A DNA stretch of 42,829 nt from positions 1 to 42,829 of IMG/VR virus record IMGVR_UViG_3300033148_001599, one strand, 5' to 3'. The notes under the pieces were generated by a model. That model saw only the letters and a list, made by a program, of their open reading frames with translations. It was not told the origin of the DNA and did no database searches. A program made the position numbers and the translations under genes. The stretch comes from a virus. This document shows positions 6,907 to 15,634 of the stretch, piece after piece. Position 1 is the first letter of the stretch, and each line of letters begins with the position of its first letter.

Positions 6907-8267
6907 ACCAGGTCCCCGCTAACCCAACACAGAGAAAACTCCTGACGATCTCCAGATGCTCCCAGTCCCGTTATCGGGCGCACCATTATCCGTGTCATGC
7001 CCTCGCCGAGTACTCCGAACTGATAGTTCGGATTCGGTGTCTGGAACTCGAAGTTCTTCTCATTCACATCGTCCCCGCTCGTATTGATGTAGAACGTATC
7101 GTCTCCCGGAGATTGCGGGTCGATCCATTCAGCGTATACCGCCGAGTCCCCGCTGGTCGTCACAACCCCGTCCTGCAGTTCTGTGACCTTGTCGTCTGCC
7201 GTGTACGCCCGTATCCGTCCGGGCATGAAGAACAGATCGCCGGATGCCAGGTAGTAATCAAACACATCTCCCGACCCCCAGTTCTTCGCCTCGTCCTGTG
7301 CCCTGACAATGAACTTGTGTATGCCAGCCTGTACCGGATTGCCGGCATAGTCCACGAAATTGTCGTAGCTGTTTATGTTCGTAGGCAGTTCCGCCTCCGT
7401 CCCGTCCCCTGATGTCAACACATAAGCGTATCCCCGGATAGCCGCTGCGCCCGAAGGCTGTGACCATGCGAAGTATGGTTCCTTGTCTGTGGTGAATGAT
7501 GCGTTCCCGATCGCCGACCCGCCTGATGCCACGGCACACGCCACGTCTGTTATCGCATCGCCTGACCGGTCCAGGATGATACTGTCGCTGACAAATGCGC
7601 TCTCGTCCCCGCTCGGTGTTTGGAATTTCGCGTACACCGTCTTGAGTCCGTCACCGTCAATATCCAGGACCACATCACCCGACCCGATGTTCACGTTGTC
7701 GCCGCTCACATTTGAAGGAATCCACTGGCCGGTATTGTCCGCCGGCTGTACGTCTCCGGAGATCCATATCTGCGACGCTCCTGCAGCTGACCACCTCAAC
7801 GACACGTTCGGTCGGTTGATGGCCTCGACCCCTTCGCTGATAACGACAGCCAGGTCAGACGGCCCGGTCGCGCCATCGAGGGTGAACTGGTCCACCGCCC
7901 CGTTCAGCGCCATGATGTTGTTGTCCACGCTCTGCGCACCCGAGGCGATAACCGTAATGACCCCGACATGGTCCGCCGTCAGATTGATGTTCGGTGTACG
8001 GTACGCATCACCGCTGACGACAAGGTTCTCCCATGTCCCGCCGCCCGGAACTGTAGGATTGATACCGCTGGAACTTTCCATCCTGATGGTAGGCTCTACG
8101 GTTGGGTCCATCTCCTTTGAGAACCGTATACGTGCCTGGAATAAAGACGTAGTCTGTACGGGCGACTCGACAACGGAGCCACCATCAAAGTAGTCGATGC
8201 CCATGATCGTAGGCTTGACCGTGGATGACGCTTTGAAGAACCCGTAAATTGCCTTGTCGTTGCTCAT
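6903..8267 (-). CDS. SGD-rich Ig-like tail protein (454 residues)
   Basis: Thirteen copies of Ser-Gly-Asp are spread over the protein, one every 35 residues on average. The serine is AGC, TCT, TCC, TCG or TCA, and glycine and aspartate codons also vary, so the repetition is at the protein level. One segment matches the bacterial Ig-like/surface-domain pattern: a WISGD strand region, then DGDGLKTVYAKFQT, SGDESAFVSDSIILD. The N-terminus (IMGIDYFDGGSVVESPVQT) also looks beta-rich. The gene lies between the hub-like protein and a small gene after the main fibre, so an external tail appendage is likely. Start and stop are ATGA-coupled. Confidence 0.65.
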   Translation of the reverse strand: MSNDKAIYGFFKASSTVKPTIMGIDYFDGGSVVESPVQTTSLFQARIRFSKEMDPTVEPTIRMESSSGINPTVPGGGTWENLVVSGDAYRTPNINLTADHVGVITVIASGAQSVDNNIMALNGAVDQFTLDGATGPSDLAVVISEGVEAINRPNVSLRWSAAGASQIWISGDVQPADNTGQWIPSNVSGDNVNIGSGDVVLDIDGDGLKTVYAKFQTPSGDESAFVSDSIILDRSGDAITDVACAVASGGSAIGNASFTTDKEPYFAWSQPSGAAAIRGYAYVLTSGDGTEAELPTNINSYDNFVDYAGNPVQAGIHKFIVRAQDEAKNWGSGDVFDYYLASGDLFFMPGRIRAYTADDKVTELQDGVVTTSGDSAVYAEWIDPQSPGDDTFYINTSGDDVNEKNFEFQTPNPNYQFGVLGEGMTRIMVRPITGLGASGDRQEFSLCWVSGDLV

Positions 8268-8461
8268 TTATCCTCCCAGTCATAATCCGGCAACGAATCC
8301 CACTTCGCTTTTAAGGCGTTCAACACCTGTTGGTTCTCTAACGGTGGCAACCCGACATGCGCGCGAATTGCGTTGAACTGGTCAAGCTCGACAAGCGCAA
8401 TGGCCTCGCTCAATTTCGGTCCGTGGTGTCGATATAGTTTGTCCCGTGTCTCGTTAGCCAT
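8264..8461 (-). CDS. Small hypothetical protein after the tail fibre (65 residues)
   Basis: Begins MANETRDKLYRHHG and is acidic at the end (LPDYDWEDK). Helical, not recognised. The start at 8461 overlaps the fibre stop as TAATG; an upstream GTG would be inside the fibre gene. Small genes directly behind a fibre gene are often fibre-assembly chaperones. That role is inferred from position only. Confidence 0.6.
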   Translation of the reverse strand: MANETRDKLYRHHGPKLSEAIALVELDQFNAIRAHVGLPPLENQQVLNALKAKWDSLPDYDWEDK

Positions 8462-10620
8462 TAGTGCCACCCCAGTATTACCAAGTCCAGATTATTCCAT
8501 GTCCCTGCATTCGTCGCGCTATACTCAATTATTTGGGATGAATCGCAAGGAATCCACCTTTCAATAAAATGATTGACACCCGCAACGAGTATGTTCGGGG
8601 ACACGTTGCCATGAACATTGACATTGCCGTTTTTCCGGAAGTGAATCTGCTCCGACACGTTGGTGTTCTTCAGTTTCATTTTCATATAAACCCAACTGGC
8701 GGTGACGGGTAGAATTCCGGACAAGTCGAAATCGTGATAGGCACCGTCAATGGTAAAATCTCCGACGTTCCAATCCCATGCACCGGGGTCAGTCCTTACT
8801 TGCTGTGCGAGTAGAAAGTTCCCGCCTGTATCGCTTGTAAACATGGGGACATTTGGGGCCGCGTCCTTTGTCCAGTATTGACCTTGACCGGCAACATCGG
8901 CCTCGGCTGATGCTTTTTCTGTGTGTGACAAGCTACTTATCTTTGACACGTTATCAGAATCATCAGCGATTATACCGCTGCTCTTAATCTTTCGTCCGGT
9001 CGTACCGTCAAACCGAACCATAGCATTGTCCAATACCGGTGTAGGACCAACCACGTCACCGCTCGATACAACTGTTACGCCTGACGCAAACCCTACACCG
9101 CTATCCTGTAACGCCCTGCCAGATCCGTCTGCGAATGTTGGGATGTTGTCAGGCACAGCAAACGACGGCATTACAGCATCACCGCTTGCCGAAGCGGGTG
9201 CGAATCCTGTATGCCCTGCCGATGCGAATGATAGGTTCGACAAGCCACTATGATCTGATGCCGCCCCACCAACAAATTGAGTGGCAAATGCGGATGAGAT
9301 AGTAGCGGTAGTGGCGGATTTCTTGAAAAGGATTCTGGCGGCCAGCACAGCCGCCGCAGTTATCCTATTGGGAAGGGATGTAGTGGGAACAGGGTCTGCT
9401 TCGGCCAAAGCCTCTGTGACGTATTGAGCGCGACCGTAAACCATTACAACGTGGTCGTCGGGTTCTATGTAAAACCACAACGATGCCCATCTATTATTGA
9501 TCATTGTCGTTAGTGTGCCAGCGTTATCATATTGCGTGTTCGGCCATTGAGTCGCAGCGGACGCTTCTTGGCCATTGGCTGAATATGTTGGGAACGAGCC
9601 GGTATCGGATGTGTCAAGCGCAGTTATGGGGTATTCAGTTCTGCCCCACCATAAAGTACCCGCTGACAATGTTACGTTGCGTGTGCCTGTCTCTCCAATA
9701 ACGAGACCACCCTTGCGTATGTCTCGGACAATAGAATGCACACGCCGAATGAATCGTCCTGCTTGGCCGATAGATTCTTCCAGCCTAACGCCGAGGTTAA
9801 ATACACTTTCAATAGAACCGCTTTCACAGGTAACCACACCAATAATTATGTTGTCAACGGCTTCCACGAATTCATCTGCGTCGAGGCTTATGTTGCCATT
9901 GCAATCGACAAATACATATCGCGTTGAATCGTCGGGAATCTCCAGGTCAGAAACCCCTTCCCACGCAAACGATAACAAAGCGGCGTTGTCATCATCTGTT
10001 TCCCTGACAAAACCCTGTCCTTCCGCTACATCAATGGTACACGCGCCGCTATCACTTAATTCACCACCCGTGAAATATCCAGATGATCCCGTGTTGTCGA
10101 AGTATTGTTGTAGTTGAGTGACAGAAGGATCACCTTCTCCAAGCGCAATCGTTACATTCTCCGCCGAGAGGTTCCCATCACCATCAAGATGGATAAGCGT
10201 ATCGTTTCCATGAGTAACGAGATTGACGTTGCCACGAGGATCTGCCATATCTCCGCTTCCCACTACATTACGAATCGAGTTCAGGTATTTTACCCTGTCA
10301 AACGATCCTATCTCGCGGTATGAGAAATACAGGCCATCCGATATGTTCGCAGCACTGACGTGAGGTGTCAGCAATCCGCCCCTGTTATAGTTGACGTGAT
10401 AGTCTCCGGAGGCCAGCACGTCATTGACATCAACCTTCTCCGTATACTCCGTCCCTGTCTCGCCCGGGCTCGTCCATAGCTGTGAAGATGATGGGGCGTT
10501 GTCCTCTGGCCAGAACTCGGGATACTGGACAAGTCCGCCTGAAGGGAATACGACTACTTCATCGCTGACCGCATCGCCGCTCCCGTCAAAATCCCGGAGC
10601 GCGTTCCACCCGATCGACAT
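8461..10620 (-). CDS. Tail fibre protein (719 residues)
   Basis: Long, low-charge, Ser/Thr/Gly/Asn/Asp-rich protein. Near residues 530-575 it carries VLDNAMVRFDGTTGRKIKSSG and IADDSDNVS, a pattern common in phage tail fibres and head fibres (RFDGTTGK followed by DDSGN). It contains five SGD motifs (at DGSGDA, LASGDY, GSGDMA, SASGDA and SSGDVV). The C-terminal part looks beta-rich and could be the receptor-binding end. ATG 10620 follows a GAGGGGGGGA site, 15 bases after the previous stop. This is the largest structural gene in the window. Confidence 0.75.
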   Translation of the reverse strand: MSIGWNALRDFDGSGDAVSDEVVVFPSGGLVQYPEFWPEDNAPSSSQLWTSPGETGTEYTEKVDVNDVLASGDYHVNYNRGGLLTPHVSAANISDGLYFSYREIGSFDRVKYLNSIRNVVGSGDMADPRGNVNLVTHGNDTLIHLDGDGNLSAENVTIALGEGDPSVTQLQQYFDNTGSSGYFTGGELSDSGACTIDVAEGQGFVRETDDDNAALLSFAWEGVSDLEIPDDSTRYVFVDCNGNISLDADEFVEAVDNIIIGVVTCESGSIESVFNLGVRLEESIGQAGRFIRRVHSIVRDIRKGGLVIGETGTRNVTLSAGTLWWGRTEYPITALDTSDTGSFPTYSANGQEASAATQWPNTQYDNAGTLTTMINNRWASLWFYIEPDDHVVMVYGRAQYVTEALAEADPVPTTSLPNRITAAAVLAARILFKKSATTATISSAFATQFVGGAASDHSGLSNLSFASAGHTGFAPASASGDAVMPSFAVPDNIPTFADGSGRALQDSGVGFASGVTVVSSGDVVGPTPVLDNAMVRFDGTTGRKIKSSGIIADDSDNVSKISSLSHTEKASAEADVAGQGQYWTKDAAPNVPMFTSDTGGNFLLAQQVRTDPGAWDWNVGDFTIDGAYHDFDLSGILPVTASWVYMKMKLKNTNVSEQIHFRKNGNVNVHGNVSPNILVAGVNHFIERWIPCDSSQIIEYSATNAGTWNNLDLVILGWH

Positions 10621-10635
10621 TCATCCCCCCCCTCG

Positions 10636-10998
10636 CTATTGTGTCGCCGCTGTCTTGCGGAACACACAAACAAAATGATCGGCCACACCCTGAAACTGGT
10701 CCTGCGGGTCTATGGATAACAACTTGCAATTCGTGAACGTCACGCTATCAATCACCAGGCTACCGAGTCCGGTACCGAAACTCCTTGCCAGGCCCTCGAA
10801 GTATTGCGCCAACTCTATCGTGGTTGATTTGACTACCCACGCCTTCACGGTGAGGATCTGCATGCCCCCGCCCATGTCGCGCTGACGTACTCCCTGCGCT
10901 CTTGGTATATGTACTGTGGTATCTGGCATTTGCGTGGACGGTATCAGCCACGCATAATCGCCCACGGCCACGCCGTTATAGAAACAATTTTCAGACAT
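10636..10998 (-). CDS. Small tail protein after the tape measure (distal-tail/hub-adaptor position)
   Basis: 120 residues starting MSENCFYNGVAVGDYAWLI, with GGGMQILTVKAWVVKS and IDSVTFTNCKLLSI, a beta-rich pattern. I do not recognise the family. Its place directly downstream of the tape measure (apart from the HNH gene) and before fibre genes is that of a distal tail or adaptor protein. ATG 10998 overlaps the HNH stop as TAATG and uses GGAGGG inside the HNH gene end. An earlier ATG at 11031 is less likely. Confidence 0.6.
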   Translation of the reverse strand: MSENCFYNGVAVGDYAWLIPSTQMPDTTVHIPRAQGVRQRDMGGGMQILTVKAWVVKSTTIELAQYFEGLARSFGTGLGSLVIDSVTFTNCKLLSIDPQDQFQGVADHFVCVFRKTAATQ

Positions 10999-11888
10999 TA
11001 CTTTAATCCCTCCATGAAAAAAGCCGTCCACCTATTCCTATCGAAGAGTGTTCTCACATGGCACGGCTTGCAAAGAGCAACGAGATTTTCTATGACGTTG
11101 TTGTGTTTGTCATAATCAATGTGGTGGACATCAAGCTTCTGCCCGTTATCTACTTCGAATTTCCCACATACATCACACATGTGATTATCTCTGGACCGCA
11201 CAGCCTCTTTTAATGCCTCCGTGAACCCTGGACCATATTCCTTGTGTTCGTAAGGCACTCCAGTTCCACCGTGAGATAAACTCATCTTGCGCCGAGCATC
11301 GTCGGTATACACGCCAGTCTTGCCGGCATTCCAAGACGGCACACCTTTGCGGTTTTCGCTCATCTTCCGTTTTGATTCTTCGGTATGGTGCGTACCGAAA
11401 CGCGGGTGATTCTCCTTTATCCTGAAACGATTTTTCGATGAAATGCTCATTCGTCTCCGTGTTTCGTCGGTATACTGTCCGGTTGTTCCTTTGTTCCACG
11501 GCTTGATTTCCCCTGAAGCATATTTCGCTTTCAGTACCGCAGACTGGTGATTCTTTGCCTCCTGTGACATGATGCGCCCTTCGGACGGAGAACCGTTCTC
11601 TTTCAGGTACTTCTTCATGAACTTGCTATGTGCTTTCGCCCGTTTCTTTCCTGCGTCAGTCTGGAAAAATGCACGAGTCCTGTCGGCCGTCCCCTTGCGA
11701 TCAGCCCTCCCGTTGTGTCCCTGTTTGAATTTAGGGATACCGAGTCTGTGATGCGCTCGGGTAACGGGTACCGGGTCCCCACATCCGCACCCACATGGAT
11801 GCACGCCAGTGTTCTCCTCTACCCATGCCGTGATGGTCGTGTTCTCTTGGAACGATCCGAGTTTGCCACGGATTTTCGTCTTGACCAT
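10998..11888 (-). CDS. HNH homing endonuclease with NUMOD3-like repeats
   Basis: 296 residues. An N-terminal cysteine-rich segment (HPCGCGCGDPV) is followed by a basic linker. Then come three NUMOD3-like repeats, TDETRRRMS, TEESKRKMS and TDDARRKMS, a modular DNA-binding motif of phage homing endonucleases. A C-terminal HNH domain has MCDVCG, LDVHHIDYDKHNN and LVALCKPCH. It fits exactly between the tape measure and the next tail gene, sharing TAATG with both. This suggests a neat insertion that kept translational coupling. Confidence 0.92.
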   Translation of the reverse strand: MVKTKIRGKLGSFQENTTITAWVEENTGVHPCGCGCGDPVPVTRAHHRLGIPKFKQGHNGRADRKGTADRTRAFFQTDAGKKRAKAHSKFMKKYLKENGSPSEGRIMSQEAKNHQSAVLKAKYASGEIKPWNKGTTGQYTDETRRRMSISSKNRFRIKENHPRFGTHHTEESKRKMSENRKGVPSWNAGKTGVYTDDARRKMSLSHGGTGVPYEHKEYGPGFTEALKEAVRSRDNHMCDVCGKFEVDNGQKLDVHHIDYDKHNNVIENLVALCKPCHVRTLFDRNRWTAFFMEGLK

Positions 11889-13939
11889 TAGTCCAGTGCT
11901 CCTATCAGTGCCTTGCCATCAGACAGTCCCATCTTCTGCTTCGCCACCAGGCTCCGTATCTTCGTCTCCAGAACCTTCACCTCGCCACGAGTGTCCGCCG
12001 TCAACTGCTGAATCGTTTCTTCCATGCCCGTGAACATACTGCTGACCTTCGAGATGTAATCGGTCGCGGCCTTGCGCTCCTCTACCAACGCTGTCAGAAC
12101 ATCATGCGGATCCTTCGGTGCCATCGCCATACTGCCACGGTTGGACAGCTGGAACCCGCTGAACCTCGACTGATTGGCTCTCGATGCTTGCTTCCGTGCT
12201 TCCCGCGCTGTTGCGCCAGCCCATACTGACGCTCTCTGCGATGCCTCAACGGTTACTCTCGTTGCTGTTGGCGCTACTGATGCCGCCGTCAGTGGTGCTG
12301 CCCCACCAGACAATATACCAGCGGCCTTCGTTACAGCATCTCCAGTCTTGCCAGCTAATCCGCCAACGCCGGTCGCTGAATTTTTTATGAAGTTATCAAT
12401 CTGTTCTTTGAATTGTCTGTCGCGCCCTTTACGGAATACCGCCTGCGCTTTATCACCGAATGCTAATGACGAAACTGAATCGCTTATACCCATGAGTTTG
12501 AGCAGCTTGCCACCGGACCATGTTGATCTCATTTTCTTCACAAAGCCTTCAATGCCTTTAAGCAGTGATATTTGAAACTCTGTCTCTATCGGCTGGAACA
12601 TAATCTTTGCAGCATCAACCATTGTATGCGCCATGAACGCCGCAGCATCTACTATCACGTTACGGAACGCACCGCCAGAGCGGAACATGTTCAGGATACC
12701 ATTGACCGATTCCGTGCCCTCCTCTGACCCTGACTGGAACGCCGTCCAGAACGCCCCCCAGTCCACACGCCCGATGACGTTCACCCACTCGGTTGTCTTC
12801 TCCACGGCCTCGCCGAGGATGGGCAGGAACTGTTTCCCGAAGCCTTCCTGCGCCCCCTGGAATGCACTGCGTAGCAGTTTCAGCTTGCCTCGGAATGTAT
12901 TGATCTGAATCGCTGCCGCCTCCGCCGCTTTGTTGGTTGCCGTTATCTTCGCCTCCATCACACGTAACGGTTCGGCTCCCTCCTTTATCATCTTGAGCCA
13001 TGGACCACCAGCCCTGACACCGAACAGCGCCACGGCTTCAGTCATTGTCGTAACCTTACCGCTTAACGTCTCGACGATATCCGCCACGGAGTTCATCGAC
13101 GGATCGATTTCTTTGAACTGTACCCCGAGCCGTTTCAATACTTCGGCACCGCTTTCGATCATCTCTGTCGGCATCGCCTTCCCCAACTGCAACAGACCCA
13201 TCCGGAACGTGGTGCCTATCATCGAGGCCCGGAGCCCCATGTTCGCAAACTGTGACAGTGTGGCTACCGTACCCTCCAGGCTCATTCCGAGGGATGATGC
13301 AACCGGACCAGCGAATGCCATCGATGTGGACAGCCGGTCCATATTCAGTTTCGAGAATGATATGGATGCAGCAAACACATTGGCCACACGATCCGCTTCT
13401 GATGCCTCCAGGCTGAACTGTTTGATGACCGATGTCATGGTCTCGGCGGTGAACGTCAAGTCCGAGTTCGTGGCCGCCGCCAGAAGCATGGTGCCACGCA
13501 ATGCCGAAATGACCTGGTCGGCACTAAAGCCGGCAGATGCAAGGTCATACATCGCACTCGCCGCTTCCTGTGCTGTGAATATGGTGGTACGTCCCATCTC
13601 ACGGGCCGCATTAGCAACTTGACGCATGTCCTCCGTTGTGCCACCGAGGACCGCTTGCACGTTCGCCATCGCCTGCTCGAAGTCGGCTGCGTTCTTTACC
13701 GCCCCGATAAATAGAGCGGCCGGCAATGCGCCGAGAATCAAGAACCATTTGACTGCGGACTTCACGAATCCGGTAGCTGCTGATATGGCGGCACCCACTC
13801 GCTTGAATCCGGCCTTCAGTACAGCGGCCGCCTTCTTGCCGACCTTCTGCAACTTCGTCATCTGTGTCTGCGCCTTCTTGAGAGCCTGCGCTTTCAGCTG
13901 TGCCTTGATGATAATCGCAATGGTCTGTGAACTTAACAT
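11888..13939 (-). CDS. Tail tape measure protein (683 residues)
   Basis: The N-terminal helical segment has repeated LKAQALKKAQTQM-type sequence. It is followed by a hydrophobic segment (FLILGALPAALFIGAV, about residues 67-82) and then ADFEQAMANVQAVLGG with EMGRTTIFTAQEAASAMYDLASAGF. These match the TP901-type tape measure core. The protein sets tail length and is needed for DNA passage. At about 0.15 nm per residue, 683 residues would give a tail near 100 nm, a short siphovirus tail. It lies right after the chaperone genes, as usual. Its stop TAA overlaps the start of the HNH gene. Confidence 0.92.
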   Translation of the reverse strand: MLSSQTIAIIIKAQLKAQALKKAQTQMTKLQKVGKKAAAVLKAGFKRVGAAISAATGFVKSAVKWFLILGALPAALFIGAVKNAADFEQAMANVQAVLGGTTEDMRQVANAAREMGRTTIFTAQEAASAMYDLASAGFSADQVISALRGTMLLAAATNSDLTFTAETMTSVIKQFSLEASEADRVANVFAASISFSKLNMDRLSTSMAFAGPVASSLGMSLEGTVATLSQFANMGLRASMIGTTFRMGLLQLGKAMPTEMIESGAEVLKRLGVQFKEIDPSMNSVADIVETLSGKVTTMTEAVALFGVRAGGPWLKMIKEGAEPLRVMEAKITATNKAAEAAAIQINTFRGKLKLLRSAFQGAQEGFGKQFLPILGEAVEKTTEWVNVIGRVDWGAFWTAFQSGSEEGTESVNGILNMFRSGGAFRNVIVDAAAFMAHTMVDAAKIMFQPIETEFQISLLKGIEGFVKKMRSTWSGGKLLKLMGISDSVSSLAFGDKAQAVFRKGRDRQFKEQIDNFIKNSATGVGGLAGKTGDAVTKAAGILSGGAAPLTAASVAPTATRVTVEASQRASVWAGATAREARKQASRANQSRFSGFQLSNRGSMAMAPKDPHDVLTALVEERKAATDYISKVSSMFTGMEETIQQLTADTRGEVKVLETKIRSLVAKQKMGLSDGKALIGALD

Positions 13940-13957
13940 GGTATCGCCATCCCTATA

Positions 13958-14598
13958 TCAACGCTTGGCCTTTGTGTCTCTCGCACGCTGGTCATCCTGT
14001 TCTTTCTTGTGATGATCGCGCTGTTTCTGGATGTCCGAGAGTTGACCCTCGATGATACTGAACCACAGCATGTCGATATGATCCTGGTCATAATATCCTC
14101 CCGCTCTTGGTAGGCATCTGAATGTACCATCAAGCCCTGGAGAGCAGAATAGATATGTTTGGAGTATCCGTGGCATGTCCTCTACCGTATGGCCGGCAGC
14201 TAACAACGACACGGATTTCAGGAGTTTTTTCGGTCAGCCTCCCCCACAGAAGTTTTGTCCAGACCGTTTTTCTCATTTATATGTTCCTCAAGCCAGGCTT
14301 GAACCTTGGCAGGCAGTGCTTCTTTGTTTTTGGATGTACATGCGACATCCGTACCGTCCTCGTCACATACGTTCTTCCACGACACGACCGCTGCGTCTAT
14401 CTTCAACCGTCTCGTCGTTCCTGTAAGGAAACGCATCTGTGCTGATTTGTCAGCCCGTGCGTTCTGGTCATCTATTGCGTTGACCTGTTCGGACGACAAC
14501 TTCCGCAACTCAAAGACAGGCCATTTGTCTTCCGTCTCGTCATCCAGCGTGTACTTCTCCTCGTACGTCGCCCCATTGCTTCTCACTAATTTCAACAT
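13958..14598 (-). CDS. Tail assembly chaperone, frameshift fusion product (gpGT-like)
   Basis: Reading of the upstream chaperone gene can shift minus one at A AAA AAC (14230-14224). The downstream frame then continues LLKSVSLLAAGHTVEDMP to RARDTKAKR and stops at 13958. Two overlapping chaperone forms made by a programmed frameshift just before the tape measure are conserved in long-tailed phages. The downstream frame by itself starts with GTG at 14212 and has no good ribosome binding site, supporting the fusion. The T-like part has a helical, highly charged end (IQKQRDHHKKEQDDQ). Confidence 0.8.
14218..14598 (-). CDS. Tail assembly chaperone (gpG-like, unshifted)
   Basis: 126 residues, from MLKLVRSNGATYEEKYTLDDE to GEADRKNS. 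Positions 14604 (GTG) and 14598 (ATG) are both in frame; ATG 14598 lies seven bases after AGGAGG, so I chose it. Acidic and small, located between the tail tube and the tape measure gene, as for lambda gpG. It coats the tape measure during tail assembly. The TGA at 14220-14218 ends the unshifted form. Confidence 0.78.
   Translation of the reverse strand: MLKLVRSNGATYEEKYTLDDETEDKWPVFELRKLSSEQVNAIDDQNARADKSAQMRFLTGTTRRLKIDAAVVSWKNVCDEDGTDVACTSKNKEALPAKVQAWLEEHINEKNGLDKTSVGEADRKNS
14224..14230 (-). promoter_or_regulatory. Minus-one programmed frameshift site A AAA AAC
   Basis: The minus strand reads CGA AAA AAC TCC TGA in the zero frame, so the slippery heptamer A AAA AAC is in register. After slipping back one base the frame reads CTC CTG AAA TCC and stays open to 13958. 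The heptamer is a canonical one, the zero-frame stop is only two codons later, and the place is where tail chaperone frameshifting is normally found. Confidence 0.85.
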
Positions 14599-14615
14599 CT
14601 TCACCCCTCCTGTCT

Positions 14616-14653
14616 GACAAAAGAATCAAGGGCGGAGGCATATCCCCCGCCCT
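14616..14653 (-). terminator. Stem-loop terminator after the tail tube gene
   Basis: AGGGCGGGGG pairs with CCTCCGCCCT (minus-strand reading, 14653-14629) around loop ATATG, with one G-U pair. TGATTCTTTTGT follows, giving a T-rich tail. It probably gives partial termination, raising tail-tube mRNA over the chaperone and tape measure genes. Confidence 0.7.
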
Positions 14654-14665
14654 ATACTCTACTTA

Positions 14666-15559
14666 CTACCCGACTGTATCAACCGTCAGGACTACGCTGT
14701 TCTCGCTCGAAGAATCGTCAACGTATGCCGTCCAGTTGAACGTCTCTATGATGTACTCGCTCTGTCCGCCAAGCGGTGTCGGGCGAGTGTCGTACCTGAT
14801 CTGCGCACAGTTGATATCGAAACTCCGACCGCCACGGTTGAACGTCACCTGGAATGACCGCGCCCCGCCACTGAAGAAGGCGTTCCGCTCGGTCGTGTCC
14901 TCGAACATCTTCGTGAAACTGCCGGTACACACCAGCTTCGTGGCCGCAATCTTCTCGCGGGTGAAGCCAGAACCGAACAGGTCCGTGGCCAGCGTGTTCT
15001 CTATCGTCACCGTGAACGACTGCACGTTCGTATCCGCTCCACCGTTGAGCAAGAACGATGCCTCGCTGTGGATGTACGGAGGATCGTCAGCCGTGAATGA
15101 CGGCGAAGTCGCCGTAGCAGGCGCTTGGTCTTTTCCTTCTATCGTCACCGCACACTTCAGTTCCGAGTCAGGCCCGGCACCCTGCGAGGACGAGAACGTC
15201 AGTGAACCGATAGCACATCCGGAAGCGTATATGGCTCCTGCTTCTCTATCGACTTCTATCGCGATACTTGACAGCGGACGGCTTTCGCTGAACGGGCTTG
15301 ATGTCTGACCGAGTCCACATTCCCACCACTGCGTTGCGCACTGTGGTGATACGCCGAATGTGAGTCCCCCTGTTACTGTCTTGCGCCCGAGTACTGCGCC
15401 AACCATTTCCGCCGTTGCTTGGATCCTATCACCGTAAACGTTCTCACGGTTCAGCTGAAGGCTTTCACTATCTATGGGCTGGTAAACATCGACTGCGCCC
15501 CCCGATGCGAAGGCCGCTTCTTTCCTTATTCCAACATGACCGAGGGCAGCAATTCCCAT
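14666..15559 (-). CDS. Major tail tube protein (297 residues)
   Basis: Begins MGIAALGHVGIRKEAAFASGG with a typical TVTGGLTFGVSP segment. A later pattern (SFTVTIENTLATDLFGSG, then ATKLVCTGSFTKMFED and SFQVTFNRGGRSFDINCAQIRYDT) matches beta-rich tail tube proteins of siphoviruses. The tube forms the channel for DNA. AGGCGGTG precedes the start. It is followed by a terminator and then the chaperones, the conserved order. Upstream of it lies the glycan island rather than the tail terminator gene. Confidence 0.82.
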   Translation of the reverse strand: MGIAALGHVGIRKEAAFASGGAVDVYQPIDSESLQLNRENVYGDRIQATAEMVGAVLGRKTVTGGLTFGVSPQCATQWWECGLGQTSSPFSESRPLSSIAIEVDREAGAIYASGCAIGSLTFSSSQGAGPDSELKCAVTIEGKDQAPATATSPSFTADDPPYIHSEASFLLNGGADTNVQSFTVTIENTLATDLFGSGFTREKIAATKLVCTGSFTKMFEDTTERNAFFSGGARSFQVTFNRGGRSFDINCAQIRYDTRPTPLGGQSEYIIETFNWTAYVDDSSSENSVVLTVDTVG

Positions 15560-15634
15560 TACACACCGCCTTTCTTACTGATATAAAAGAATGTCGTTGC
15601 TTCTCCCCCCACACATCAAGGGGTAACAAATTCT

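Noticed and set aside
6903-10620. SGD codons as a DNA-level repeat
   Set aside because: The codons vary freely among copies and flanking bases are different, so there is no repeated DNA word; the repeat is in the protein only.
3755-13939. Long plus-strand open frames opposite tail genes (for example 5492-6379, 12930-13622 and 9575-10117)
   Set aside because: They have no ribosome binding sites, unlikely composition, and run opposite well-supported genes. They are mirror frames of GC-rich coding sequence.
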